Origin: SCN-70-22 sp046327755
GTDB lineage: Bacteria > Gemmatimonadota > Gemmatimonadetes > Gemmatimonadales > Gemmatimonadaceae
Assembly: GCA_046327755.1 (NCBI GenBank)
Contig: JAXLXW010000009.1
Coordinates: 191,695-255,694, forward strand
DNA length: 64,000 bases
Direction: 5' to 3'
Below the pieces are notes generated by a model. The model ran no database searches and was not told the DNA's origin. It was given only the letters and a program-made list of their open reading frames with translations. Position 1 is the stretch's first letter, and each line of letters opens with the position of its first letter. Both the position numbers and the translations under genes were made by a program. Shown here piece after piece: positions 25,854 through 35,430 of this stretch.

Positions 25854-28800
25854 CGGGGAGCGCCCCTCACCCGCGGCGCTGGGCGCTCTTCGACGTCCTC
25901 GCCCACCAGCGACGCTTCATCTACCTGGTCGTCGCCCTCCTGAGCGTGGCGGGGATCTGGGCGGCGTTGCGGCTGCCGAGCGCGATCTACCCGGAGCTCA
26001 CCTTCCCGCGCGTCACCATCGTGGCGACGGGGTCGAGCCTCGGCGCCCGGCAGGTCGTCTTCGCCGTCACCCGCCCCATCGAGGAGGCGGTGAGCATCGT
26101 CCCCGGGGTGGTGCGGGTGAAGAGCCGCTCCATCCGCGGCGCATCGGAGGTGAACGTCACCTTCAACGAGCGCACCGACATGGACAACGCGTTGCAGCTG
26201 GTACGCACGCGCGTGGAACAGGTGCAGGGGGAGCTCCCCCAGGGGTTGCAGCTGGAGATCGAGCGCCTCACCCCGTCGCTCTTCCCCATCCTCTCGTACA
26301 ACCTGGAAGGGGGCGACCCGGCGACGCTCTACGACATCGCCCGCTACCAGATCAAGCCGGTCCTCTCGCGCGTCCCCGGCGTCGGGCGCGTGGAAGTGCA
26401 GGGGACCGACGTGCGCGAGATCGAGGTCGTCGCCGAGCCGTCGCGCCTCGCGGCGGCGGGCCTCACCTACGACGACCTCGCCGAGGCGATCCGGAACGGG
26501 ATCTCCGTCGAGGCGGTCGGGCGCGTCGCCCGTGACTACAAGCAGTACCTCGTCATCTCGGCGATGGAGGCGCGCTCGGTCGACGACGTCGCCAACGTCG
26601 TGGTGAAGGGGGCGCTCCGCGTGCGCGACCTGGCGACCGTCGTCCCGGGGACGGAAGATCACGTGCGCATCGTCGCCGGCGACGGACGCCCCGCCGCGCT
26701 CATCAGCGTCACGCGCCAGATCGGCGGCAACACGATCGCCATGAGCGACTCGGTCGCCAGCGCGCTGCGCGCCCTGGCGGGCGCGCTCCCGCCCGGGGTG
26801 CACCTCAAGCCGGTGTACGACCAGGCCGCGCTCGTACGCGACGCCGTCACCTCGGTGCGCGACGCCATGCTCGTCGGCGCGGCGCTGGCGGTGATCATCC
26901 TCCTCCTCTTCCTCCGCCACCTCCGCATCACCGCCATCAGCGCCACCGCGATCCCGCTCACGCTGGCCATCGCCGTCTTCCTCATGCGCCTGCTGGGGCA
27001 GACCTTCAACCTGATGACGTTGGGCGCGATGGCGATCGCGATCGGGCTCGTCATCGACGACGCGGTCGTCATCACCGAGAACATCGTCCGCCACGCCCGC
27101 CTCACCGCCGACCGCACCCTCGCCGTCCGCACCGCGGTGCAGGAACTCGTCTGGCCGGTGACGTCGAGCACCCTCACCACGGTCGTCGTCTTCCTCCCGC
27201 TGGGGCTCCTCAAGGGGGTCCCGGGGCAGTTCTTCTCGGCGCTGTCGATCACCCTCACGGTGAGCGTGCTCGTCTCGCTCGTCCTCGCCCTCACCATCAT
27301 CCCCCTCCTGGCGGAACAGTTCCTCACCGACGCAGACGCCGAGCACGACGAGGCGGGGGCGGGCGCGGCGCCGATGACGCTCGCCCGCCGCATCGGCGCC
27401 GCGCTCGACGCGCTGTCGGAGCGCTACGAGCGCGCGCTCGCCGCGGTGCTGCGCCACACGGGGGTGGCAATCGCCGCCGCGCTGCTCCTGGTGGGAGCCG
27501 GCGTCGGCGCCTACACGCTCGTCGGGACCGGCTTCCTCCCCGAGATGGACGAGGGGGCCTTCATCCTCGACTACTGGACGCCGGGGGGGACGGCGCTCGC
27601 CGAGACCGACCGCCAGCTGCACATCGTGGAGAAGATCCTGGCCGAGACGCCGGAGGTCACCGGGACGGCGCGCCGCACCGGCGCCGAGCTGGGGCTCTTC
27701 GCCACGGAGCAGAATCGCGGCGACATCGCGGTGCGCCTGGCCCGCCCTCGCGCGCGGCACCGCTCCATCTTCTCGGTGATGGACGATGTGCGCCTCCGCG
27801 TGGCGGCTGCGGCGCCGCGCGTCCGCACCGAGTTCGTGCAGATCCTTTCCGACGTCCTCGACGACCTCTCGGGGTCGGCGCGCCCGCTGGAGATCAAGCT
27901 CTTCGGCCCCGACCTGGCGCCGCTCGAGCGCTACGCGCGCGCCGTCGCCCCCGAGATCGCGAAGGTCGACGGGATCGAGGACTTCTTCGGCGGCATCGCC
28001 GAGCCGAGCGCGGAGATGGCGATGCAGGTGAACGGAGCCACCGCGGCGCGACTGGGGCTCTCGCCGTCGGCGGTGACGCACGCCGTGAGCGGCGCCATGC
28101 TCGGCGTGGAAGCGGGCGACATCCGCCTCGACGACCGCTCCATCGGCGTCCGAGTCCGTGCGCCCGACGCGGTGCGCCTCGACGCGCAGTCGCTCGCCTC
28201 GCTCCCCCTCCTCGCCCCCGCCACGGGGCGCACGGCACCGTTAGGGACGCTGGCCTCCTTCACCCCGGCCGACGTGCGCAGCGAGCACCTCCGCGAGAAC
28301 CAGCAGCAGATGATCGCCATCACCGCCGGCGTCGAGGGACGCGCCCTGAGCGAGGTGATGGCCGACGTGAAGGCGATCCTGGCGAAGCACCCCGTCCCCG
28401 GCGGCATCCGTCTCGAGCTGGGGGGGCGCTACGCCTCGCAGCAGGAGGCCTTCGGCGCCCTCCTCCTCGTCCTCGCGCTCGCCGGCGTGAGCGTGCTGGC
28501 GGTGATGGTGCTGCAGTTCCGGTCGTTCGCCGAGCCGTTCGTCATCCTCGCCGCCGCGCCGCTCAGCTTCGTCGGCGCGCTCGCGTTGCTCCTGGCGACC
28601 GGGACGTCGCTCAACATCTCGTCCTTCATGGGGCTCATCCTCCTCGTGGGACTCATCGTGAAGAACGGGATCATCCTCCTCGACTTCACGCGCCACCGCA
28701 TGCAGGAGGGCGGCGTCGACCTGGAGACCGGGATCCGCGAGGCGGCGCGCGTGCGCCTGCGCCCCATCCTGATGACGACGCTGTGCACGCTCTTCGGCCT

Positions 28801-28963
28801 CCTCCCGCTCGCCCTCGGCATCGGGGCGGGGAGCGAGCTGCAGAAGCCGCTGGCACTCGCCGTCATCGGCGGGCTCGCCCTCTCGACCCCGGTGACCCTC
28901 TTCATCGTCCCCGTGCTCCTCGTCCTCGTGCGCGGGCGCGGGGCGCGATTGTCGGCGCACTGA
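25850..28963 (+). CDS. RND-family efflux pump (inner membrane permease)
   Basis: 1037-aa permease of standard RND length with 12 predicted membrane helices and two large periplasmic loops. TM4 carries 'IAIGLVIDDAVVITENIVRH', the double Asp of the proton relay typical of the general HAE-type pumps rather than the CzcA/CusA heavy-metal signature. The second half repeats 'LILLVGLIVKNGIILLDFTR' and 'RPILMTTLCTLFGLLPLALG'. Substrates are unknown; drugs, lipids or solvents are likelier than metals. GTG 25850 is used because it overlaps the adaptor stop. Octamer variant CGTTAGGG at 28239. Confidence 0.93.
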   Translation: MTGSAPHPRRWALFDVLAHQRRFIYLVVALLSVAGIWAALRLPSAIYPELTFPRVTIVATGSSLGARQVVFAVTRPIEEAVSIVPGVVRVKSRSIRGASEVNVTFNERTDMDNALQLVRTRVEQVQGELPQGLQLEIERLTPSLFPILSYNLEGGDPATLYDIARYQIKPVLSRVPGVGRVEVQGTDVREIEVVAEPSRLAAAGLTYDDLAEAIRNGISVEAVGRVARDYKQYLVISAMEARSVDDVANVVVKGALRVRDLATVVPGTEDHVRIVAGDGRPAALISVTRQIGGNTIAMSDSVASALRALAGALPPGVHLKPVYDQAALVRDAVTSVRDAMLVGAALAVIILLLFLRHLRITAISATAIPLTLAIAVFLMRLLGQTFNLMTLGAMAIAIGLVIDDAVVITENIVRHARLTADRTLAVRTAVQELVWPVTSSTLTTVVVFLPLGLLKGVPGQFFSALSITLTVSVLVSLVLALTIIPLLAEQFLTDADAEHDEAGAGAAPMTLARRIGAALDALSERYERALAAVLRHTGVAIAAALLLVGAGVGAYTLVGTGFLPEMDEGAFILDYWTPGGTALAETDRQLHIVEKILAETPEVTGTARRTGAELGLFATEQNRGDIAVRLARPRARHRSIFSVMDDVRLRVAAAAPRVRTEFVQILSDVLDDLSGSARPLEIKLFGPDLAPLERYARAVAPEIAKVDGIEDFFGGIAEPSAEMAMQVNGATAARLGLSPSAVTHAVSGAMLGVEAGDIRLDDRSIGVRVRAPDAVRLDAQSLASLPLLAPATGRTAPLGTLASFTPADVRSEHLRENQQQMIAITAGVEGRALSEVMADVKAILAKHPVPGGIRLELGGRYASQQEAFGALLLVLALAGVSVLAVMVLQFRSFAEPFVILAAAPLSFVGALALLLATGTSLNISSFMGLILLVGLIVKNGIILLDFTRHRMQEGGVDLETGIREAARVRLRPILMTTLCTLFGLLPLALGIGAGSELQKPLALAVIGGLALSTPVTLFIVPVLLVLVRGRGARLSAH

Positions 28964-29028
28964 TTCCCCCCGCATCTGCGGGCCATCTCCACAGGTCTGC
29001 TCCCTTCCCCCCAACCAGAAGGCTTCAC

Positions 29029-29433
29029 ATGTCCCCAACGCACCGTCTCCGTCCCACGCTCTCCCTCTTCGCCGTTGCCGCGGCGTCGCTCCTCGTCGCC
29101 AGCGTCGCGCCCGCACAGGCGCTCAAGGTGAAGGAGGAGAAGCCCGGCCTCCTCGCCAAGGCAAAGGTCGCCCCCGAAGCGGCGCTCGCCACCGCGCAGG
29201 GCGCCGTGCCGAAGGGGACGCTCGCCGCGGCGGAGATCGAGCGCGAGGATGGGCGGCTCGTGTTCGTCTTCACCTTCAAGACCGAGGGCAAGCGGGGCGA
29301 GGACGAGGTCCTCATCGACGCCCTCACCGGGAAGCTCGTGAAGACGGAGCATGAGTCGCCCGAGGACGAAGCGCGCGAGCAGTCCAGCCAACGCAGCGCC
29401 ACCGCGAAGAAGAAGCCCGCGCCCCAGCATTAG
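29029..29433 (+). CDS. PepSY domain periplasmic protein
   Basis: 134-aa exported protein (signal peptide about residues 1-31, 'SVAPAQA'). One PepSY domain: 'VAPEAALATAQGAVPKGTLA' helix, then 'AAEIEREDGRLVFVFTFKT' and 'DEVLIDALTGKLVKTEHESP', followed by a basic/Gln tail. PepSY proteins are thought to inhibit proteases or sense envelope state. It lies between the RND pump and an OmpR-type two-component system, 19 bp upstream of the response regulator. Pairing of PepSY genes with OmpR/histidine kinase genes is common, suggesting it is a target or modulator. Confidence 0.85.
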   Translation: MSPTHRLRPTLSLFAVAAASLLVASVAPAQALKVKEEKPGLLAKAKVAPEAALATAQGAVPKGTLAAAEIEREDGRLVFVFTFKTEGKRGEDEVLIDALTGKLVKTEHESPEDEAREQSSQRSATAKKKPAPQH

Positions 29434-29452
29434 TCGGAGTAGCTTTCTCGGC

Positions 29453-30145
29453 ATGCGCGTGCTGCTCATCGAGGACGATCCCGAGCTCAGCGACCTGCTG
29501 GTACGTGTGATTCGAAATGCCACGTGGGCGGTGGATGCCGTCTGCGACGGACGTTCGGCGCTGCACGCGCTTGTCGGCTCCGAGTACGACCTCGCGGTGC
29601 TCGACCTCGGACTCCCCGACATGGACGGGTTCGAGGTGTGCCGGGCGATGCGCGCGCGCGGCGACCGGACGCCAGTCCTCATTCTCACCGCACGGCAGTC
29701 GGTGAACGATCGCGTGCACGGGCTGGATGTCGGGGCCGACGACTATCTCGCCAAGCCGTTCGAGGTCGCTGAGCTGATGGCGCGCCTGCGCGCCCTCGCT
29801 CGGCGGCCCGCGACTGCGCACGACCCTGTCCTCGCCCTAGGCGACCTCACGCTCGACCCGGCGCGCCGGCACGTGGAGCGCGCGGGGATCGCGCTCACGC
29901 TCACCGCGCGGGAGTACGCCCTGCTCGAGTACTTCCTGCGCAATCCGCGTCGCGTCCTCAGCCGCGCGCGAATCCTCGAGCATGTGTGGGACGACAACTT
30001 CGACCCGGTCGCCAACGCCGTCGACGTCCTCGTGGGGCGTGTGCGCCGCAAGGTGGACCGCGCGGGACTCGTCCCGCTCGTGCACACCGTGCGCGGCGCC
30101 GGCTACGTGCTCACTGACCAGCCACCGGCGAGCGATGCCCGTTAG
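29453..30145 (+). CDS. OmpR/PhoB-family response regulator
   Basis: 230-aa response regulator. The N-terminal receiver has the acidic pair 'LIEDDPEL', phosphoacceptor Asp in 'LAVLDLGLPDMDGFEVC', Thr in 'LILTARQS' and Lys in 'DYLAKPF'. The C-terminal winged-helix DNA-binding domain is complete ('LTLTAREYALLEYFLRNPRR', 'VDVLVGRVRRKVD', 'VHTVRGAGYVL'). It should regulate the PepSY/efflux genes upstream. The first Met of the receiver at 29453 is chosen. The histidine kinase gene starts inside its last codons (11-bp overlap). Confidence 0.95.
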   Translation: MRVLLIEDDPELSDLLVRVIRNATWAVDAVCDGRSALHALVGSEYDLAVLDLGLPDMDGFEVCRAMRARGDRTPVLILTARQSVNDRVHGLDVGADDYLAKPFEVAELMARLRALARRPATAHDPVLALGDLTLDPARRHVERAGIALTLTAREYALLEYFLRNPRRVLSRARILEHVWDDNFDPVANAVDVLVGRVRRKVDRAGLVPLVHTVRGAGYVLTDQPPASDAR

Positions 30146-31508
30146 CCGGCTGCGATTGCGGCTGGCGGCAGGTTTCGCCCTCGCCTTCGGCCTCGGGCTC
30201 GCCCTCCTCGCCGCCGGCGCGCTGGGCTACCTGCGCCGCGAGAGCGGGCGACGCCTTGACGCGCGGCTCGCCGCCGTGGCGCGGGGCGTCGCCGACGCGA
30301 TGGTCCGCGAAGAGCGCGAGACCCCCGATTCCAGCTTGGCCTTCGCCGCACACGAGGTGCGCGACGAGTGGCCCTCGCCCACCGACCGGTGGATCATCCT
30401 CGGGCACGACGGCGCCGTCCTCGCGGCGACCGACACCACCTCCCTCGTCGAGCGCATGGCGCGACGCGCGGCGAGCGGCAACGACGCGCGCTTCACGCTA
30501 GATCACCGGGACGAGGACATCGAGGCCGCTCGCCTCGACGGAGCGCCGGTCTCTCCGCTGCGCCCTGACACCCGCTTCCGCGTCGTCGCGTGGGGCTCGA
30601 CCGAGGCGATCGAGCAGGATGCCCGCCTCCTCGCCGCCGTTCTCGCCGTCACGGCACCACTCCTCGTGCTCTTCAGCCTGGGCGCCGGCTACGTCCTGGC
30701 CAGCGGCGCCTTGCGTCCGGCGCGCGACTTGGGCACCGCGGTGGCCGCCCTTGCGCCTGACGATCTCTCGCGCCGCCTCCCCAACTCCGGTGCGCACGAC
30801 GAGATCACGGCGCTCGCCGACGAGTTCAACCGGTTGCTGCAGCGACTGCAGGAGGCCCAACTGCGCAACCAGCAGTTCGTGCGCGAGGCGGCGCACCAGA
30901 TCCGGACGCCGCTCACGCTCATCCTGGGGGAAGCGGACCTGGCGCAGCGCGCGAATCCCGTCCCCCCCGACACCACCGGCGTTCCAGACGACGCGCGGCG
31001 CACCGTCGAGCGCATCCGCACCGCCGCCGAGGTGATGCGCCATCGCGTGGACGACCTCATGCTCCTCGCCGAGGCGCAGGCGGGGAGCCGCCCACGCCTG
31101 GAGGAGGTGGTCGAGCTCGACGGCCTCGCCCTCGAGTGCACGGACCTCATGCGCGCCCGCGCCTCCACGCTCGGCCGCGCCCTCGCCCTGGGCACCGTGC
31201 AGCCGCTGGCGGTGCGCGGCAACGAGCAGCTCCTGCGCGAGGCGCTGCTCGAGCTGCTGGAGAACGGGTGCCGCCACGGGGGCGCCACGGCGCCGGTGAC
31301 CACGGAGGTCGTTGCAGTCGACGGGATGCCGGCAATCCGCGTGCGCAGCGCCCTCACCGCCGAGCGGAGCCCCGACGCCGAGGGGAGCGGGCTGGGGATG
31401 CAGATCGTCCGCTGGATCGCCCAGGTGCACGGGGGGCGTATTGACGTCGCCGCGCAAGACGGGCAGCATGTCGCCACGCTCGTCCTCGCGAACGCCACGA
31501 CCCCCTGA
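30135..31508 (+). CDS. Sensor histidine kinase partner of the OmpR-type regulator
   Basis: 457-aa membrane sensor kinase. Helix 1 (about residues 8-30), a periplasmic sensor of about 130 residues, helix 2 ('LLAAVLAVTAPLLVLFSLGA'), HAMP, HisKA with phosphoacceptor His in 'REAAHQIRTPLTLI' (Gln replaces the usual Glu after His) and a HATPase domain with N-box 'LLELLENGCRHGG' and 'EGSGLGMQIVRWIA'. The usual DxGxG G1 box is not evident; 'ALTAERSPDAEGSGLG' stands in its place, so ATP binding may be altered. The gene overlaps the regulator by 11 bp and, by one base, the next gene (TGATG). Confidence 0.9.
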   Translation: MPVSRLRLRLAAGFALAFGLGLALLAAGALGYLRRESGRRLDARLAAVARGVADAMVREERETPDSSLAFAAHEVRDEWPSPTDRWIILGHDGAVLAATDTTSLVERMARRAASGNDARFTLDHRDEDIEAARLDGAPVSPLRPDTRFRVVAWGSTEAIEQDARLLAAVLAVTAPLLVLFSLGAGYVLASGALRPARDLGTAVAALAPDDLSRRLPNSGAHDEITALADEFNRLLQRLQEAQLRNQQFVREAAHQIRTPLTLILGEADLAQRANPVPPDTTGVPDDARRTVERIRTAAEVMRHRVDDLMLLAEAQAGSRPRLEEVVELDGLALECTDLMRARASTLGRALALGTVQPLAVRGNEQLLREALLELLENGCRHGGATAPVTTEVVAVDGMPAIRVRSALTAERSPDAEGSGLGMQIVRWIAQVHGGRIDVAAQDGQHVATLVLANATTP

Positions 31509-32433
31509 TGACTGCCGCACTCCCCCTCCCGCCCGACCTCGCCACCCGCCCCCTCGTCCTCGACGGCGGTCTCGCCACCGAACTCGCCGCGCGCGGCTTC
31601 GACCTGAGCGATGCGCTCTGGTCGGCGCGCCTCCTCGCCGACGCCCCCGAGGCGATCGAGGCGGTGCACCTGGACTACTTCGAGGCCGGCGCCGACGTCG
31701 CCATCACCGCCAGCTACCAGGCGAGCTATGACGGTTTCGCCGAGCGGGGCTACTCGCCTGACGAGACGACGCACCTCCTGCAGCGCTCCGTGAAGCTCGC
31801 CCGTTCGGCGCGCGATCGCTTCCTGGCGCGGCATGCCGATGCCGCGCGCACGCCGCTCGTCGCCGCGTCGGTGGGGCCGTACGGGGCGACGCTGCACGAC
31901 GGCTCCGAGTACCGCGGCAACTACGGGCTCGACGAGGATGCGCTCGCCGACTTCCATCGCCCGCGCCTCAACGCCCTCGTCACCGCCGAGCCTGACCTCC
32001 TCGCCTGCGAGATCCGCTGCTGAGGCGCGGGCCATCGTGCGCGAACTGCGCCGGCATCCGGAGATGCGCGCCCTGGTGTCCTTCACCTGCCGCGACGGCG
32101 CGCACACCTCGGCCGGTGACCCCATCGAGGACTGCGCCCGCTTCCCGCACGCGGAGCCTCAGGTGGTGGCGATGGGGGTGAACTGCGTCGCCCCCGACCA
32201 GGTGACGTCGCTCCTCCTCCGCATCGCCACCGCCAGCCGCAAGCTGATCGTCGTCTACCCCAATTCGGGGGAGGTGTGGAACGCCGAGCGGCGCTGCTGG
32301 GAGGGACCGCGCTTCACGACGTACTCCGGGCGAGTGGCTCGACGCCGGCGCGCGCTGGATGGTGAAAGCTGCCGCACCACGCCGTCGGACATCCGCGTGG
32401 TGCGCAGGTGGAGTGGTGGACACGCGCGCCTGA
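31508..32433 (+). pseudogene. Homocysteine S-methyltransferase-like (MmuM family), frameshifted
   Basis: The first 170 residues are intact: 'LVLDGGLATELAARGFDLSD', 'AITASYQASYDGFAERGYS' and 'LVAASVGPYGATLHDGSEYR' are family hallmarks. At about 32015 ('LLACEIRC') the frame breaks where the family continues 'EIPC..EA'. The rest is readable in another frame ('MGVNCVAPDQVTSLLLRIA', 'VYPNSGEVWN') and breaks again near 32330 and 32365, where the GGCC zinc-ligand motif should be. Family enzymes methylate homocysteine using S-methylmethionine. The start overlaps the histidine kinase stop. With its neighbours it forms a run of frameshifted genes, so sequencing error is likelier than real decay. Confidence 0.75.
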
Positions 32434-32439
32434 TCGCGC

Positions 32440-33398
32440 CTAACGCTTCCCGAGGTTGTCGGCGGCGACGGGCCGCGGCGGCCGCCGGTGCGTGCTTCGC
32501 CAGGAACTCCTTGATGCGCGCGTGCACGAGCGCCGCCTGCTCCATGTGCGGGAGGTGCCCGCCGAGTCGACGGGGAAGAACTCCAGCGACGGGATGGCGC
32601 GTTGAGCACCTCCGCCTTCTCGATCGGGACCGTCGTGTCCTGCCGCCCCCAGACGAGGAGGACCGGCACTCCGCTCTTCCTGACGGCGGCGTAGAGCGAG
32701 TCGAAGTCGGTGCGCCCCGAGGTCATGGCCGAGCGCAGGAGGGCGCGCCCGAACCCCTTGTAGTGCATCAGGGCGATAGCGCTCGGCCCCAGTCGGGCCA
32801 GCGCTCGGGGTGGAGGAAGTCCGGACGCCCTGGTTGTCCGCCATCCCGGGGACGCGTCACCCGCTGGGTGACCCAGTTGCCGATGACCGGCCACCCCATC
32901 CATCCGGGGACGGGGATCGACGAGGCGGCAGGGTCGACGAGGGAGCGTCCACGCGGGCCGCGTGGCCGGGGACGTAGTGCCCGGTGACGAAGCCGCCGAA
33001 CGAGGAGCCCCGGGAAGAAAAATCGGAACCGTCACGTGCAACGAGTCGAGGAGCCCGTCGAGCTGCCGGTCGAACAGGGCGCCGTCGTAGGCGGCGTCCG
33101 GGCGATCGGACCAGCCGCGCCCGTAGACGTCGTAGCGGATGACCCGGTAGCCGGCGCCGCTGACGGCGGTCGAGTCCCAGATGTACGACGGGACCGAGAA
33201 GCCGTGCACGAGGACGACCGGTTGCCCCGAGTCGGGGCCGGAGATGTCGTAGTGCGTGTAGCCGTCCGCCAGCTGCACGGTCCTGCTGGCGGAGCGACGG
33301 GCGGTGGCGTCGAGCGAGGACTTCTCCGGGTTCTTCGTGACATAGATGGCGCTCGCGCCGGCGATGAGGGCGACGAGGAGGGCGAGGAGGCGACGCAT
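32440..33398 (-). pseudogene. Exported alpha/beta hydrolase, frameshifted
   Basis: Begins with a signal-anchor ('LLALLVALIAGASAIYVTK') then an alpha/beta hydrolase core: 'VVLVHGFSVPSYIWD' (oxyanion region), 'YDVYGRGWSDRP', the nucleophile elbow 'GSSFGGFVTGHYV' (in another frame, near 33000), 'VLLVWGRQDTTVPIEKAEVL' (Asp) and 'EFLAKHAP' at the end. Pieces lie in all three frames, requiring at least four indels. The predicted stop codon (32440-32442) is part of a CGTTAGGC octamer. It is probably a functional hydrolase gene in the real genome. Confidence 0.7.
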
Positions 33399-33467
33399 CT
33401 GGAGCGGGACAGGAGACGGAGACGGGGGATGGAGCGGGGCGCCTGCTGCGCCCGTGAAGACCCCCGT

Positions 33468-33484
33468 CCATTCCTATGGAATGG
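33468..33484. terminator. Short hairpin downstream of the epimerase gene
   Basis: CCATTCC (33468-33474) pairs with GGAATGG (33478-33484) over a 3-nt loop, 12 bp beyond the minus-strand epimerase stop. It is a candidate transcript end. Confidence 0.35.
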
Positions 33485-33496
33485 GCGCGCGCTCGC

Positions 33497-34642
33497 CTAG
33501 TGCTTCACGCCGAAGGAGAAGACCGTCCGGCTCGTGAACGTCTGGCCGGGGCGGAGGATGACGCTGGGGTTCGGGTGGTTGGGGGAGTCGGGGTAGTGCT
33601 GCGTCTCGAAAGCACCACGGTGCCGCGATGGACGTACTTCCTCCCCGCTCTCGGTGAGCGTCCCGTCGAGGAAGTTGCCGCTGTACGCACGCCGGGCTCG
33701 GTCGTGGCGATGTCGAGGGTACGCCCGGTGGTGGGCTCCTCGACGTGGATCGCCGACTTCTTCCGCCGCGCACGGCGGGTCGAGGACGAAGTTGTGGTCG
33801 TAGCCGCCGCCGAATTGCAACTGGCGGTGCTTCGCGTCGATGCGCGCCCCGATCGCCGTCGGCGTGCGGAAGTCAAACGGCGTCCCCGCAACGGGGGCGA
33901 TCTCCCCGGTGGGGATGAGCGTCGAGTCGACCGGGGTGTACGACGCGGCGTGGATGGTGAGGATGCGGGCGCCGCCGTTCGGGAGCGCGGCGTTCCCCGC
34001 CTTCGCCGGGCCGGTCCCCGCCGTGTTCCAGTACGTGTGCCGCGACAGGTTGATCGGCGGTCGCCTTGTCGGTCGTGGCGCGGTAATCGACCGCCAGCGC
34101 ATCGTGCGGGTGAGCGTACGTCACCTCGACCGTGAGCGTCCCCGGATATCCCTCCTCGCCGTCCTTGCTCGTGTAGGTGAGGACGATGACGCTGCTGTCG
34201 TTCCGGAACGGCGTGGCTCCCCACACGACCTTGTCGAACCCCTGAGCCCGCCGTGCAGCGCGTTGGGGCTGTTGTTCACCGCGAGGCGATACTCCTTCCC
34301 GTCGAGCGTGAAGCGCCCCTTCGCCACCCGGTTCGCCACCCGCCTGACCACCGCACCGAAGTACGGCGACCTGGTCTCGTAGTCGCCAATCTTCTCGAAG
34401 CCGAGCACGACATCGTCGAACCGCCCCGCCCGGTCCGGCGTCCGCAGCGTCGTGATGACCGCCCCGTACGTGATGACCTGCGCTCCTCGACTCCGTGTGC
34501 GTTGCGCAACGTAGCGATCCACTGGTGTCCCCGCGCGGGTCGTGCCGAAGGAATCTTTCGAAACCGACTGAGCGGCGGCGGGGGAGAACGCGATGAGGGT
34601 GGGGCGGGGCTGAGGGCGGCGAGCGTGCGGGGAGAGGGACAC
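33497..34642 (-). pseudogene. Aldose 1-epimerase (GalM family), frameshifted
   Basis: Fragments in several frames reconstruct a GalM-type mutarotase. They are 'QVITYGAVITTLRTPDRAGR' and 'YFGAVVRRVANRVAKGRFTL' (N-terminal half), 'LTYTSKDGEEGYPGTLTVEV', 'INLSRHTYWNTAG' (active-site His), 'FDFRTPTAIGARI', 'GGGYDHNFVLD' and the end 'QTFTSRTVFSFGV'. The order is correct and complete, and at least four indels separate the pieces. The enzyme interconverts alpha and beta anomers of aldoses; here the start region suggests a signal peptide. The start is uncertain (GTG 34642 is the most upstream). Confidence 0.75.
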
Positions 34643-34646
34643 AGGA

Positions 34647-34850
34647 TGGGAGACGGGGGACGGGGGACGGGAGTGCGCGCCGCCGCGCGACGCGGGTGCG
34701 TGGGACAGGGCGGTGAGCCGGCTCGACGGGGGAATGTGCTACTCGGGAGGACGGGGGTCCATCGGTTCAGCCCGCCACCACCCTCCCCCCACCCCCGGCG
34801 TCGCCCCCGCGACGCCACTCCCGTCTCCCGGTCTCCCGTCACCCGTCCCG
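34647..34850. repeat. Palindromic array of GGGAGACGGGGGACGG units
   Basis: The purine-rich arm at 34647-34673 and the pyrimidine-rich arm at 34817-34850 are largely complementary, both made of tandem 7-9 nt units. They lie in the 308-bp gap (34643-34950) between the epimerase and CBS genes, in which I see no other feature. The architecture is like the arrays at 1103, 5092 and 20721. Confidence 0.5.
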
Positions 34851-34950
34851 CCACGGCTCACGCCGCCGCTCCCCAGCGCACGCACTCTGCTCTGGCGCGC
34901 ACCAGCACAGGTGCTAGTCTCGCCTCACCCCTAAACGGGAGTCTGCAAGA

Positions 34951-35388
34951 ATGCCCACGATTCAGGCCCTGATCGATCGCAAGGGTGGTGAGGTGCACGC
35001 CGTCGGTCCGGATGCCTCGGTACTCGAGGCCGCGCAGTTGATGAACCGGCGCGGGATCGGGGGGCTCGTGGTGCTCGACGCGGAGGAGCGCATCGCCTGG
35101 ACTTCACCGAGCGCGACATCCTGCGTCGCGTGGTGGCCAGCGGGCGCGATGCGGCGCGCACCCCGTGCGCGACGTCGCCACGGCCGACGTCATCACGATG
35201 CCGCTCCACACCGCCATCGACGAGTGCGCCGCCCTCATGTCGGCGCGGCACATCCGCCACCTCCCGGTCGTCGACGAGGGGCGCCTGTCGGAATTCGTCA
35301 CGACCGGGGACCCGCCTGCCCACCGCGTCGCCGAGTCGGAGTCGACGCTGCAGTTCATGAGCAGCTACCTGTTCGAGGGGCGCGGTAG
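34951..35388 (+). pseudogene. CBS-domain pair protein, frameshifted
   Basis: Starts 'MPTIQALIDRKGGEVHAVGP' with the first CBS domain ('AAQLMNRRGIGGLVVLDAEE'). It breaks at about 35097 and continues in other frames with 'RDILRRVVASGRDAA', then the second CBS domain ('ADVITMPLHTAIDECAALMS', 'RHIRHLPVVDEGRLSEFVT'), and breaks again before 'AESESTLQFMSSYLFEGR'. The total of about 145 residues is normal for stand-alone CBS pairs, which bind adenosine nucleotides and act as energy sensors. At least two indels. The exact stop is uncertain. Confidence 0.75.
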
Positions 35389-35430
35389 CCTACGCCGCCG
35401 CGCGCACCACCGCGGCGGCGACCTGCAGCG

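Noticed and set aside
25451..28081. 876-aa open frame on the minus strand
   Set aside because: It is the antisense shadow of the RND pump: Arg/His/Asp/Gly-rich composition, no domain, no ribosome-binding site. The same applies to long frames opposite the hybrid kinase (42795-44858), cytochrome b (9320-10855) and sigma factor (38358-40190).
25850..28963. Calling the RND pump a CusA/CzcA heavy-metal exporter
   Set aside because: TM4 has the double-Asp HAE-type signature and the adaptor and channel genes lack Met- or His-rich metal-binding regions.
31400..31508. SAM or other riboswitch ahead of the homocysteine methyltransferase
   Set aside because: The gene overlaps the histidine kinase stop codon, leaving no leader.
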